A DNA stretch of 26,419 bases from DRGT01 sp035685445 (GTDB taxonomy: Archaea; Thermoproteota; Nitrososphaeria; Nitrososphaerales; Nitrosopumilaceae), in NCBI GenBank assembly GCA_035685445.1, contig DASSAK010000056.1, positions 1 to 26,419 on the forward strand, read 5' to 3'. Under the pieces are notes generated by a model. The model was not told the DNA's origin. It was given only the letters and a program-made list of their open reading frames with translations, and made no database searches. Each line of letters begins with the position of its first letter. The first letter of the stretch is position 1. Position numbers and translations under genes: made by a program. This document shows positions 9,601 to 16,381 of the stretch, piece after piece.

Positions 9601-9905
9601 TGCAGTTTGTCCACCATACGCTAACATAATTCCATCAGGACGTTCTGATTCAATTATTGATTCAACATATTCTGGATTAACCGGCAACAGATACACTTTA
9701 TCAGCAAATCGTGTATCTGTTTGAATTGTAGCAACATTTGGATTGATAAGAATACTTTTCAGTCCTTCTTCGCGAATAGCTTTGAGGCATTGGCTTCCGG
9801 AGTAGTCGAATTGACGGTCGCTTAACGACTTTCGCCTGCTTCTCCGATTTTTATTGCCCCACTACCTAAAACAAGAACTTTCTTTATCGACTCATTTTTT
9901 GGCAG
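6643..9905 (-). CDS. carB: Carbamoyl-phosphate synthase large subunit, two exons split by a predicted 20-nt intron
   Basis: Large synthetase subunit that makes carbamoyl phosphate from bicarbonate, ammonia delivered by CarA, and two ATP, for pyrimidine and arginine synthesis. Exon 1 is 9905-9831 (25 codons) and exon 2 is 9810-6643 (1055 codons plus stop). Together they give 1080 aa, close to the usual 1050-1075. Two ATP-grasp halves are seen; the second starts at about residue 550 (VVVLGAGPYRIGSSVEFDWG). A C-terminal MGS-like allosteric domain begins near residue 935. Unspliced, the frame hits TAA two codons into the insert. The start is taken as CTG at 9905: the frame continues P-K-N-E-S-I-K-K-V-L, the family's MPK start, and a GGAGGAGG Shine-Dalgarno sequence sits 6 nt upstream. 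It overlaps the end of carA by 14 nt. Confidence 0.93.
9811..9830 (-). other. Predicted 20-nt bulge-helix-bulge intron in carB
   Basis: Twenty bases absent from the expected coding sequence interrupt carB between GAA (Glu25) and TTC (Phe26). On the minus strand, GGCG (9836-9833) pairs with CGTC (9816-9813), with one G-U, as a 4-bp central helix. GTCG (9829-9826) pairs with CGAC (9820-9817) around a 5-nt loop as the inner helix. The bulges are AAA (9832-9830) and AAT (9812-9810), each 3 nt. Canonical archaeal cleavage after the second base of each bulge removes exactly 9830-9811 and restores GEAGEFDYSG. CGGAG (9846-9842) and CTCCG (9802-9798) add a further exon-exon stem. Splicing is inferred, not shown. 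Confidence 0.82.
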
Positions 9906-11049
9906 ACTTTCCCTCCTCCATCAGGTTCTTCAGCTCTTCAAAAACAAACTTGCAATCATAAGGACCAGGCGATGCTTCTGGATGAAATTGAACTGCAATA
10001 CATTTTTGTTTTTTGTGCTTGATTCCCTCTACTGTTTTATCATCTGTGTTTGAAAACCATAAATCAAATTCAGATTTTTTCAAAGATTCCGGCTCAATGC
10101 AGTAGCCGTGATTTTGGCTAGTGACATAAACTTGATTGTTATCTAAATTCAGACATGGCTTGTTCTGTCCACGGTGTCCATACTTTAGTTTGTAAGTTTC
10201 TGCATTTCCTGCAAGCCCAATTATTTGCGCGCCAAGACAAATTCCCAAAGTAGGAATATTTTTTTCAATTAACGTTTTTGCAGTCTTGACAGTGTCAGGG
10301 CATTTCTGAGGGTCCCCAGGCCCATTGCTGATTACAACACCTTTGGGTTTGTATGAAAGAATTTTTTCAATTGAAGTATTCCAAGGAACTTTGATGACTT
10401 TGTAACCAATATTGCAAAGATTTCGAATTATTGCATTTTTTGTGCCAGTATCAATTACAACGACAGATTTTTTTTCTTTTCCAAAAGTTTGCTCAGACTT
10501 TGTTGAAACAACATCCATGAATTCTTCTGAATCATAGTTTGGTGCAGAAGAAAGTTTTTTCTTTATTTCATCAACATCGATTTCAGAATCAGACACAGAA
10601 AGTGCTGCCATCATTACTCCTTTTTCTCGAAGTTTTTTTGTCAGAGCCCGCGTATCAATGCCAGAGATTCCAGGAATTTTTTCGTTGTATAACCACTCAT
10701 CTAAAGTCATTGACATGTTCCAGTGACTTGCAGATTGCGATAATTCATGAACCACAAGACCACGAACTTGGATTTTGTCAGACTCGAAATATTTTGAAAT
10801 TCCATTTTCATCTTTTGACTCGGGGTTTGGAACGCCATAGTTTCCAACCAGTGGATAGGTAAGTGTCAGAATTTGCCCACTATATGATGGATCGGTCAGT
10901 GTCTCTGGATAACCAACCATTCCGGTATTGAAAACAATCTCACCAACAACTGTGGTGGAATAACCAAAGCCCATTCCGTCAAGAACGGTGCCATCATCAA
11001 AGATCAGCTTTCCAAATTTGTTTATGTATTTGGATTTTTTTGTGGTAAT
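9892..11049 (-). CDS. carA: Carbamoyl-phosphate synthase small (glutaminase) subunit, start codon uncertain
   Basis: Glutamine amidotransferase subunit that supplies ammonia to CarB. The N-terminal small-chain domain (STTVVGEIVFNTG, GYPETLTDPSYSGQI) is followed by a class I GATase domain with the nucleophile Cys in LGICLGAQ and the His/Glu pair in FHPEASPGP. The first ATG in frame (10974) starts too late: the family's N-terminal strand and DGT motif are encoded upstream (KFGKLIFDDGTVLDG). That extension reaches an in-frame stop at about 11087-11085 without any ATG, GTG or TTG. ATT at 11049 is used here as a placeholder. A TTAAAT box 22 nt before AGG (11058) suggests a leaderless start at or near 11058. 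It ends overlapping carB. Confidence 0.85.
   Translation of the reverse strand: MTTKKSKYINKFGKLIFDDGTVLDGMGFGYSTTVVGEIVFNTGMVGYPETLTDPSYSGQILTLTYPLVGNYGVPNPESKDENGISKYFESDKIQVRGLVVHELSQSASHWNMSMTLDEWLYNEKIPGISGIDTRALTKKLREKGVMMAALSVSDSEIDVDEIKKKLSSAPNYDSEEFMDVVSTKSEQTFGKEKKSVVVIDTGTKNAIIRNLCNIGYKVIKVPWNTSIEKILSYKPKGVVISNGPGDPQKCPDTVKTAKTLIEKNIPTLGICLGAQIIGLAGNAETYKLKYGHRGQNKPCLNLDNNQVYVTSQNHGYCIEPESLKKSEFDLWFSNTDDKTVEGIKHKKQKCIAVQFHPEASPGPYDCKFVFEELKNLMEEGKSAKK
9912..9919 (-). promoter_or_regulatory. Strong Shine-Dalgarno sequence deciding the carB CTG start
   Basis: GGAGGAGG inside the last codons of carA, ending 6 nt before CTG at 9905. It can pair with the CCUCC core at the 16S 3' end. 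It is badly spaced (16 nt) for the ATG at 9895, whose frame stops after three codons, so it favours the CTG. Confidence 0.65.
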
Positions 11050-11080
11050 TGTGACCCTCGAAAAGTGGTTTCGATTACCG

Positions 11081-11086
11081 ATTTAA
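11081..11086 (-). promoter_or_regulatory. TATA-like box of carA
   Basis: TTAAAT on the minus strand. A transcript starting about 22-25 nt downstream would begin around 11058-11056, inside the conserved carA reading frame. A 6-bp inverted repeat (GGTAAT at 11079-11074 and ATTACC at 11049-11044) brackets this start region. Confidence 0.4.
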
Positions 11087-11136
11087 GGGTTTTGAAGTGT
11101 GATCGGATCAAAAAAAAGATACAGTGATTGTGAATT

Positions 11137-11301
11137 TTATGCTCGTTTTCTCATAACAAACTGCATCAGTGTTTCTTCGGAATATTCAATTCCATGTTCA
11201 CTTAGTGTATGATCTCCAAATTTGGAGATTACCTCTTCTGCGTCTCCGTCTGCCACAAATTCACAATCATAACCATAGTGGCTACAGCTTAACTTTACCA
11301 T
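11137..11301 (-). CDS. DUF1059-type small protein, 54 aa
   Basis: A 54-aa protein beginning MVKLSCSHYGYDCEFVADG and ending in a helix with a HTLSEHGIE motif. The C-x5-C-x-F start, an E-E-V helix and a final H-x-x-x-x-HGI segment match the DUF1059 family of short archaeal and bacterial proteins. No function is established for that family. It lies 87 nt upstream of the likely carA start on the same strand. Confidence 0.75.
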   Translation of the reverse strand: MVKLSCSHYGYDCEFVADGDAEEVISKFGDHTLSEHGIEYSEETLMQFVMRKRA

Positions 11302-11374
11302 AAGTCACATTCGACAAAGTAGATCATAAATAGATGTAAATTTTGATTTGAAATTACACTTTTGTAATTTTTTT

Positions 11375-12568
11375 CTATAACGCCTTGAACTCTTCGCTCC
11401 ACTTGTAATATGCGCGAATCATTTCTGTGGATACACTAGGCTTTCTTCTAGTCATAATTGCTCTAAAGTCTGCCATCGTAAGGTCTCTTGGTTGTAGCGG
11501 GTCTTCTCCAGTTACAGGTTCTTTGTAATCGGGGGAGCTAAACAACTCATTTACTGCTTTGAGCTGAGCTGCCTGGCAAACATCTTTGATGTCACTTGCA
11601 CTGTATCCATCAAATAATTTTGCAAGCTCTGGACTGCGTACCTTGATGTCTTTTCTTAGTGGCGAGGTGTACAGGTCAAATAGTTTCTGTCTTGCTTCTT
11701 GTGTTGGCAATGAAACGTAAATTCTTTTTTGGAATCTTCTCAAAAATGGCCAGTCAAGACTCCAAGGTTTGTTTGTTGCACCAACAACATACATTTTCAA
11801 ATTTTTTCCCTTGTCATTTACACCATCCATTTCAGTAAGAAATTGATTTTTGGTTCTAATTTCTCCACCAACCTCGCTGTTTCTAGAGCCTAAAAGAGAA
11901 TCAACTTCATCAACAAACAATATGACTGGTTTTCCTTCCTTTTCTGCATAATCTTTTGCCATGTGAAATAGCTTTGAAACATTTTTTTCAGCTTCGCCAA
12001 GCCATTTGCTCATCATTGATGCAGCATCAACGTTAATGAAATAACCATCAAGCTCACTTGCAGTTGCAGCAGCTAGAATTGTTTTGCCACAACCAGGTGG
12101 CCCATAAAGCAACAATCCTTTTGGCCAGCCAAGCGGAAACAAATCAGGTCTTTTTGTTGGATAAACAATTGATTCACGCAATGCGTTTTTTGCATCATCT
12201 AAACCTACAACCTCTTCCCAACTAACGTTGGGTTTTTCTTTCATTATTAGGTCTTCGACATCACTTTGATCCTGATGCTTCTTTAGATTGGTCTTTTGCT
12301 CTTCTGGAGAAGCGCTAGGATCAACTGCAGGTTCTACTCCATGAGCTTCTTGCAGGGATTTGATTCTTTTTTGATATGAAACAGTTCGTTCTTTGTAAAT
12401 TGGATTTAGTTTACTATTTGGATAAAGCCGCATTAATCGAACAAGTGAATCGATGGCCTTTTGGTAATTGGCAATTGCCATACCCCTTGCTCCTTGAGAG
12501 TCGAACTTTATTGCGTCAGATGCATATTTGCTTGCGCTATTTTCCAGCTCTTGCGGTGCTAAACTCAT
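11375..12568 (-). CDS. cdvC: CdvC (Vps4-like) AAA ATPase of the ESCRT-III cell-division system
   Basis: A 397-aa AAA ATPase that remodels CdvB/ESCRT-III polymers during archaeal cell division. Residues about 8-75 form an MIT domain (three helices, KYASDAIKFDSQGARGMAIA), which binds MIM peptides on ESCRT-III proteins. A flexible linker (about 78-105) leads to the AAA module: Walker A GPPGCGKT (156-163), Walker B ILFVDEVD (216-223) and a paired-Arg finger (RRF, about 277-279). The C-terminal helix ends YYKWSEEFKAL as in Vps4 proteins. It starts at an ATG that directly follows the TAG of the upstream gene, so translation is probably coupled. Confidence 0.95.
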   Translation of the reverse strand: MSLAPQELENSASKYASDAIKFDSQGARGMAIANYQKAIDSLVRLMRLYPNSKLNPIYKERTVSYQKRIKSLQEAHGVEPAVDPSASPEEQKTNLKKHQDQSDVEDLIMKEKPNVSWEEVVGLDDAKNALRESIVYPTKRPDLFPLGWPKGLLLYGPPGCGKTILAAATASELDGYFINVDAASMMSKWLGEAEKNVSKLFHMAKDYAEKEGKPVILFVDEVDSLLGSRNSEVGGEIRTKNQFLTEMDGVNDKGKNLKMYVVGATNKPWSLDWPFLRRFQKRIYVSLPTQEARQKLFDLYTSPLRKDIKVRSPELAKLFDGYSASDIKDVCQAAQLKAVNELFSSPDYKEPVTGEDPLQPRDLTMADFRAIMTRRKPSVSTEMIRAYYKWSEEFKAL

Positions 12569-13069
12569 CTAAATTACCTGCTCAGCCTCAACTGTAGAAT
12601 TGTGTTGGTATTCTTGAGTGTAAACGCCTATAGAAGAATTGGTTAAATTATTTCCACTTGATTTTGGCAGTTTTTCTTTGATTTTGGCCTTTTGGTTTGA
12701 TTCAAAATCAAAATCATCAGAAACTTTGCCCTGAATAGTTTTGATGTTAGAAATGGTGCTTTCAGCAGAAATGACAAGCTCACAGATTTCATCATCAAGG
12801 GATTCAATTGAGGCTGCAGATTTGTTTATGATTCCCACAAATTCTTTTAAAATGGAATGAAAATCTTTGTTATCCTCATGTTTTGTTAGTATAAAATCGG
12901 CAATTCTAAGAATTTCATGTAAATCTTGTAGTTCAGTGGAATTGAGTTTTTCAATTTTTTTATTCTTTTTTTGAGCATAACTTTCCATTTTCTTATCTAC
13001 CAAAGAGGACAGTTTTTGCACCTTTTTCAAATCATTTTTTATGTTTCCATTTCGTTTAAGAACACTCAA
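12569..13069 (-). CDS. Helical coiled-coil protein coupled to cdvC, possible divergent ESCRT-III/CdvB-like
   Basis: A 166-aa protein whose TAG stop abuts the cdvC ATG. The N-terminal 45 residues are very basic and helical (LKRNGNIKNDLKKVQKL), followed by longer helices (LHEILRIADFILTKH, then ASIESLDDEICELVISAEST). The C-terminal 40 residues are disordered and include KIKEKLPKSS, which loosely resembles the Pro-containing MIM2 peptides bound by MIT domains. A basic N-terminal hairpin, acidic later helices and a flexible tail are the layout of ESCRT-III proteins. No specific family motif is certain, so the assignment rests on architecture and coupling to cdvC. Confidence 0.6.
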   Translation of the reverse strand: MSVLKRNGNIKNDLKKVQKLSSLVDKKMESYAQKKNKKIEKLNSTELQDLHEILRIADFILTKHEDNKDFHSILKEFVGIINKSAASIESLDDEICELVISAESTISNIKTIQGKVSDDFDFESNQKAKIKEKLPKSSGNNLTNSSIGVYTQEYQHNSTVEAEQVI

Positions 13070-13259
13070 GATTGTGTGCTGTTAGGGATTGTACATTAGG
13101 GCACGACGCATAAATTTTAGAGCCTCCAATCAATTTTGCTTAATCCAGTTTTAATGAGTGTTTTAACCGCAGTGACACCATCCAAGGGGTACAATTTTTG
13201 AGCAGATGTGCTAAGAATTTTAGCTTTGGATTTTACCTATTTGAAATTCAGTAAATTAC

Positions 13260-14417
13260 ATGGTTAATGAGCATGCTCTTACAGTAAGTCTTGAAGAGTT
13301 TGGCCTCAGCAATTATGAAGCGCGAGCCTATGTCACATTGGTTGCAAAGGGAACCATTTCAGCTAGCGAATTAGCATATTATTCAGAATTGCCAAGAACA
13401 AAGGTTTATCCAATTTTGTTAAAGCTTGAAAAGAAAAAGTTGGCAATTATTTCAAAAAGCAAGCCAAGAATGTGTACTGCAATTGCACCAGAGGATGCAT
13501 TTGATGATGTTGTTCAAGAACAAATCAACAAGGTAAATGCAATGAACACACTAGTAACAAATCTAAAAAAAGTTAGCGAAGATAGCAAAAAATCAAGAGG
13601 CTCAGTTGAGAAAAGATATTTTGATCTTAATGCAAATTCAGTACTGAGTCAACTACGAACAATGATAGAAGGCTCAAAGTCTTCAATTCACATCATGGCA
13701 GACCAGTGGGGCCTTGGTCTTCTTGCAGAATGCAAAGAACAGATGTTAACTGTACTAAGACGCGATTTAGAAGTAAAAATAATTATTCCATCATCTTTGC
13801 TTGGAGCAGAATCAATAAAACAAATTCCAGATGGTGCAAAGACCAGAATTTCTGATATCACACAAAACTGCTTTGTCTTTGATGAAACAGAACTAATGTT
13901 AATTGACAACAACAATGGAAAAGGTGCAATATTTTCATCAACTGAGATTTTGGGATCTAACCAAATGAAAATTTTTTCAGATGTTTGGAAAAATGCATTA
14001 AAAATTGACTGTCTTTACGACATGACAAAATCAGAGGCCCAAGAAGTTTACAAGATAATACAACTAGTAAATGAAAATGCTTTAGGACATATTCTAAATT
14101 CACTGCTTGTTTCAAAATCAAAAGAGGTTGACATGGTAAAGTTTCTTGAAAAAAACGGAGTCAACATCAAATCAAAGTCACTTGATGATCTAATTTCAAT
14201 TATTGATTCATCACTCCAAATGGTTTGCTCAGGCAAAGCAGACTTGGAATCTGGAACAAAAAACATCACAATTGAATCAAGAATGAACAGTGGACATTCA
14301 CTTCCCTGGGCAGCAATTGTTACTGGATACCTACAAAAACAAGGTCACAAACCAAGACTAGTTTATCAGAACCAATCCCACAAAGGCGAAAAGGTTCACA
14401 TAAAGATTAACTCATAA
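13260..14417 (+). CDS. TrmB-family transcriptional regulator
   Basis: A 385-aa regulator. Residues about 1-75 form the TrmB winged helix (LEEFGLSNYEARAYVTLVAK, then ASELAYYSELPRTKVYPILL), which binds promoter DNA. A coiled linker at about 90-120 is followed by a phospholipase-D-like regulatory domain (SSIHIMADQWG, KIIIPSS). The extra C-terminal part of about 120 aa (SLPWAAIVTGYLQKQGHKP) is not a sugar-binding TrmB C-domain I recognise. The ligand is unknown. It is divergent from the gene preceding cdvC across a 190-nt gap, so it could act on that promoter (inference). Confidence 0.88.
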   Translation: MVNEHALTVSLEEFGLSNYEARAYVTLVAKGTISASELAYYSELPRTKVYPILLKLEKKKLAIISKSKPRMCTAIAPEDAFDDVVQEQINKVNAMNTLVTNLKKVSEDSKKSRGSVEKRYFDLNANSVLSQLRTMIEGSKSSIHIMADQWGLGLLAECKEQMLTVLRRDLEVKIIIPSSLLGAESIKQIPDGAKTRISDITQNCFVFDETELMLIDNNNGKGAIFSSTEILGSNQMKIFSDVWKNALKIDCLYDMTKSEAQEVYKIIQLVNENALGHILNSLLVSKSKEVDMVKFLEKNGVNIKSKSLDDLISIIDSSLQMVCSGKADLESGTKNITIESRMNSGHSLPWAAIVTGYLQKQGHKPRLVYQNQSHKGEKVHIKINS

Positions 14418-14439
14418 AAACCGGATCATTAGTTTTGAA

Positions 14440-14462
14440 TTTGTTCATCTATAATGAACAAA
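14440..14462 (+). terminator. Hairpin downstream of the TrmB gene
   Basis: A perfect 9-bp inverted repeat, TTTGTTCAT, loop CTATA, ATGAACAAA, 22 nt after the TrmB stop. There is no strong T-run behind it, so it may be an RNA-stability hairpin or a protein site instead of a terminator. Confidence 0.35.
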
Positions 14463-14526
14463 ACTATGTTAAATAATGAAAGCAAATTGCTAGAAATAAT
14501 ACTAATTTAGATTAAGATCTTCAAAA

Positions 14527-15147
14527 TTATGGATTATCATCTGGTGGTGGAGGTAAACAAACAGGATCTTGTGAACAGGCTGCATCTTGGCAAAGTGGAG
14601 TATTAGAACAAATTCCTGTATCTAAATCGCAAACATCTTCAGTACACGAAATGCCATCATTGCATTCAGTATCTGAGGTGCATGCTGATGAAGATCTTAT
14701 ATTAACTGTAAAGTCATCAATTTCAGCTCCGTCGTGAGCTATACCATAATCAGAGGTACTTACAAATCTAAAGCCAGCTGAAACTTTTGCAGGTCCTTCA
14801 AAAGTTCCATTATCGCGATCCCAGAATACAACGATTTGAATTGAATTTTCTTTCCAATCTACAGGATACTCGCCACTTATTTCATCGAGAGTTTGATCAA
14901 AATCCGATACTACCAGTTTTATGTCAGCTCTCTCATAATCTACTCCTGATGCTTTTACTGCTTTTGCAATTCCATGATGAACTGTACCAGAAACTACAAA
15001 TGATTGTGATTCTTTGTCCCAATCAATCTCACTGATTACAATCTTGTTTTTCATTGCAAACACATCATAAGAAATTCCAATTATACCTAGAATCAAAATG
15101 CTCGCTAAAATTGGAATTGCCCAAACAGTCTTCATTTCAACAATCAT
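14527..15147 (-). CDS. Exported or membrane-anchored protein with Cys-rich C-terminal repeat
   Basis: A 206-aa protein with an N-terminal hydrophobic segment (about residues 9-31, VWAIPILASILILGIIGISY) acting as signal peptide or anchor. A beta-rich extracellular domain of about 110 residues follows. The C-terminal 50 residues carry a Cys-rich module (CTSDTECNDGISCTEDVCD, then CSNTPLC), the kind found in extracellular proteins of many bacteria and some archaea and probably disulphide-bonded. It ends in a PPPPDDNP tail. Function unknown. The gap on its 5' side holds interspersed repeat copy 1. Confidence 0.75.
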   Translation of the reverse strand: MIVEMKTVWAIPILASILILGIIGISYDVFAMKNKIVISEIDWDKESQSFVVSGTVHHGIAKAVKASGVDYERADIKLVVSDFDQTLDEISGEYPVDWKENSIQIVVFWDRDNGTFEGPAKVSAGFRFVSTSDYGIAHDGAEIDDFTVNIRSSSACTSDTECNDGISCTEDVCDLDTGICSNTPLCQDAACSQDPVCLPPPPDDNP

Positions 15148-15201
15148 AAAAAATTAAATTACTTAAGTATGATCAAATTTTATGCAGTTCATACCTTTTT
15201 C

Positions 15202-15238
15202 GGATAAACATAGTAAGATTATCCTAATCTATAATTAA
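15202..15238 (+). repeat. Interspersed 37-nt repeat, copy 1
   Basis: Core reads GGATAA, CATAGTAAGATTATCC, TAATCTATAATTAA. GGATAA and TTATCC can form a stem around the CATAGTAA part. Related copies are at 15723, 19816 and 23015. The preceding 15 bases (AGTTCAT, then a T-run) are shared with copy 4 only. Confidence 0.7.
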
Positions 15239-15288
15239 AACTAATCAATCTCATTAGTTACAGTTTTACTCTTTGTGTCAAGAATAAA

Positions 15289-15414
15289 TTAACTGTGAAT
15301 TGCTTGCCAACAACAGCATTCATCCCAAGTGCAATTAGGACATTCTTTTGGAGAATGACTTTCTTTACATTCAGCTGGAAGGCAACCACAATCAGCACAT
15401 TTGATTTCAAACAT
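15289..15414 (-). CDS. Tiny Cys-rich protein, 41 aa
   Basis: An ATG-started 41-aa frame with ten cysteines: MFEIKCADCGCLPAEC, then CPNCTWDECCCW. The CxxCxC...C...CxxC...CCC pattern indicates one or two metal sites (Zn, Fe or Cu cannot be told apart). The Cys density and clean start and stop argue that this frame is the real one. It is the leftmost member of the island of tiny Cys proteins. Confidence 0.6.
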   Translation of the reverse strand: MFEIKCADCGCLPAECKESHSPKECPNCTWDECCCWQAIHS

Positions 15415-15499
15415 ATGTCAAAGTATTCTTCGTAAAACAAATAGTTGTTGTGATAAATTTGGAGTAAATCTTAAGTAAAATATTCAGAGTTTTGCGGTA

Positions 15500-15712
15500 A
15501 TGATGACCAGAAATGCTGCATATCTGTCATGGATGTGGCCCTTAGGATTTCTAGGATTTATAGAGCCAGTTTTGTTTGCACTATTTGCATTTGGTCCTAT
15601 AGGAACTGGCCTAGCAATTTGGGTTGCAAAGAAAGAAGGAAAATCAGTTCAACCAATATGTTGCTGTTGCGGCGTAATGGTTTCAGACGAAGACAAAAAA
15701 TCAATTTCCTAA
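15500..15712 (+). CDS. Small membrane protein with CCCC motif, 70 aa
   Basis: A 70-aa protein with one or two hydrophobic segments (AAYLSWMWPLGFLGFIEPVL and FALFAFGPIGTGLAIWVA) and a C-terminal ICCCCGVMVSDED metal-binding-like patch. It would sit in the cell membrane with the cysteines at one face. An overlapping frame (15529-15825) lacks this organisation and is taken as spurious. Repeat copy 2 follows the stop by 10 nt. Confidence 0.55.
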   Translation: MMTRNAAYLSWMWPLGFLGFIEPVLFALFAFGPIGTGLAIWVAKKEGKSVQPICCCCGVMVSDEDKKSIS

Positions 15713-15722
15713 AATCAGATGC

Positions 15723-15759
15723 TGATAATCATAGTAAAATTATTCTAATCTATAATGAA
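15723..15759 (+). repeat. Interspersed 37-nt repeat, copy 2
   Basis: TGATAATCATAGTAAAATTA followed by TTCTAATCTATAATGAA. It lies in the convergent gap between the 70-aa membrane protein gene and the 83-aa gene on the other strand. Confidence 0.7.
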
Positions 15760-15826
15760 CAATTTCGTATAATCCTGTATAGATTATCTGTTCGTTATTC
15801 AAGTCTTGAAGATTTTGTAACGTAAA

Positions 15827-16078
15827 TTACTGAGAATGTGTTTTGCCAAAATACTTTTCCATTATTTGCAAAATGTCATCAGCAATTGTATCATGTTCGC
15901 CCTTATCCCATATTGCCTTTAATTCTGCTACCATCTCCTGATTATCTAGGATCTGTTGTTTTAATTTCTCAAGATTATCCTTGGTATATGCAAGTCTTGG
16001 AATCATGAAAAAGTTGTAGTTCATTCCAACCAAAACAAAATCATCTCCAGTCAACTTGATTTTAGAAGCGTATTTCAT
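15827..16078 (-). CDS. Hypothetical helical protein, 83 aa
   Basis: An unrecognised 83-aa protein. A short beta lead (FVLVGMNYNFFMIPRLAY) is followed by a long helix (NLEKLKQQILDNQEMVAELK) and a C-terminal helix ending MEKYFGKTHSQ. It lies 15 nt downstream of a 49-aa zinc-ribbon gene on the same strand and probably shares its transcript. Confidence 0.6.
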   Translation of the reverse strand: MKYASKIKLTGDDFVLVGMNYNFFMIPRLAYTKDNLEKLKQQILDNQEMVAELKAIWDKGEHDTIADDILQIMEKYFGKTHSQ

Positions 16079-16093
16079 AACTCAATATTTCTC

Positions 16094-16243
16094 TTAACTT
16101 GGTTTGCCTTTTCCCAAACATGAATCACACAATGGCTCATTTGTCATGCTGTATGATGGTTTGAATTTATTACCACAATTTGTACACGAATTAAGTAATG
16201 TCACTCCGTTGACAACATCTAAATTATTTTTTGTTTCAGTCAT
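16094..16243 (-). CDS. Tiny zinc-ribbon protein, 49 aa
   Basis: Minus-strand frame of 49 aa with a clear zinc ribbon: SCTNCGNKF, 13 residues, then LCDSCLGKGKPS. Two CxxC knuckles at normal ribbon spacing make a single Zn site likely. Its ATG overlaps the TGA that would end the frameshifted gene upstream, an ATGA arrangement typical of a co-translated operon. Confidence 0.65.
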   Translation of the reverse strand: MTETKNNLDVVNGVTLLNSCTNCGNKFKPSYSMTNEPLCDSCLGKGKPS

Positions 16244-16344
16244 TCTAAAGCATCATCACACTCTGAGCATCAAAGTTTGTTGTAATCATATAATGTCTTT
16301 GGTTAAGATAATGTGTACAGTTTTCTTTTGGTTTTTTGTCTTGC
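16240..16344 (-). pseudogene. Frameshifted tiny Cys/His protein
   Basis: The ATG at 16344 opens MQDKKPKENCTHYLNQRHYM, then ITTNF, and runs to a TAG at 16245-16247. If one base were present near 16270 the frame would instead continue C-S-E-C-D-D-A-L-E and stop at TGA (16240-16242), overlapping the next ATG. The shifted frame supplies the missing CxxC to pair with the CxH of the first part, like its neighbours. This suggests a one-base deletion or a sequencing error. The first part could also be a real protein without the second knuckle. Confidence 0.4.
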
Positions 16345-16381
16345 ATGTTGTTCTCAGTCAACTCAATACTAATTGATTCAG

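Noticed and set aside
9696..9905. carB as a simple frameshifted pseudogene or sequencing error
   Set aside because: The 20-base insert fits an exact canonical BHB and its removal restores both frame and conserved residues; the remainder of carB is intact over 1055 codons.
11044..11079. A second BHB intron around the carA start, suggested by the GGTAAT/ATTACC dyad
   Set aside because: The inner pairings do not give a 4-bp helix flanked by two 3-nt bulges, and no splice creates a convincing start.
13070..13259. Possible tRNA or other RNA gene in the gap upstream of the TrmB gene
   Set aside because: No cloverleaf, GTTCRA T-arm or CCA-compatible acceptor stem could be found; it looks like a divergent promoter region.
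15258..15440. 60-aa minus-strand ORF
   Set aside because: It is an out-of-frame shadow of the ten-Cys 41-aa gene at 15289-15414.
15529..15825. 98-aa ORF overlapping the 70-aa membrane protein
   Set aside because: It runs into the interspersed repeat and has no coherent hydrophobic or Cys pattern.
16104..16376. 90-aa plus-strand ORF
   Set aside because: Antisense to the 49-aa zinc ribbon and the frameshifted gene, which have better protein-like features.
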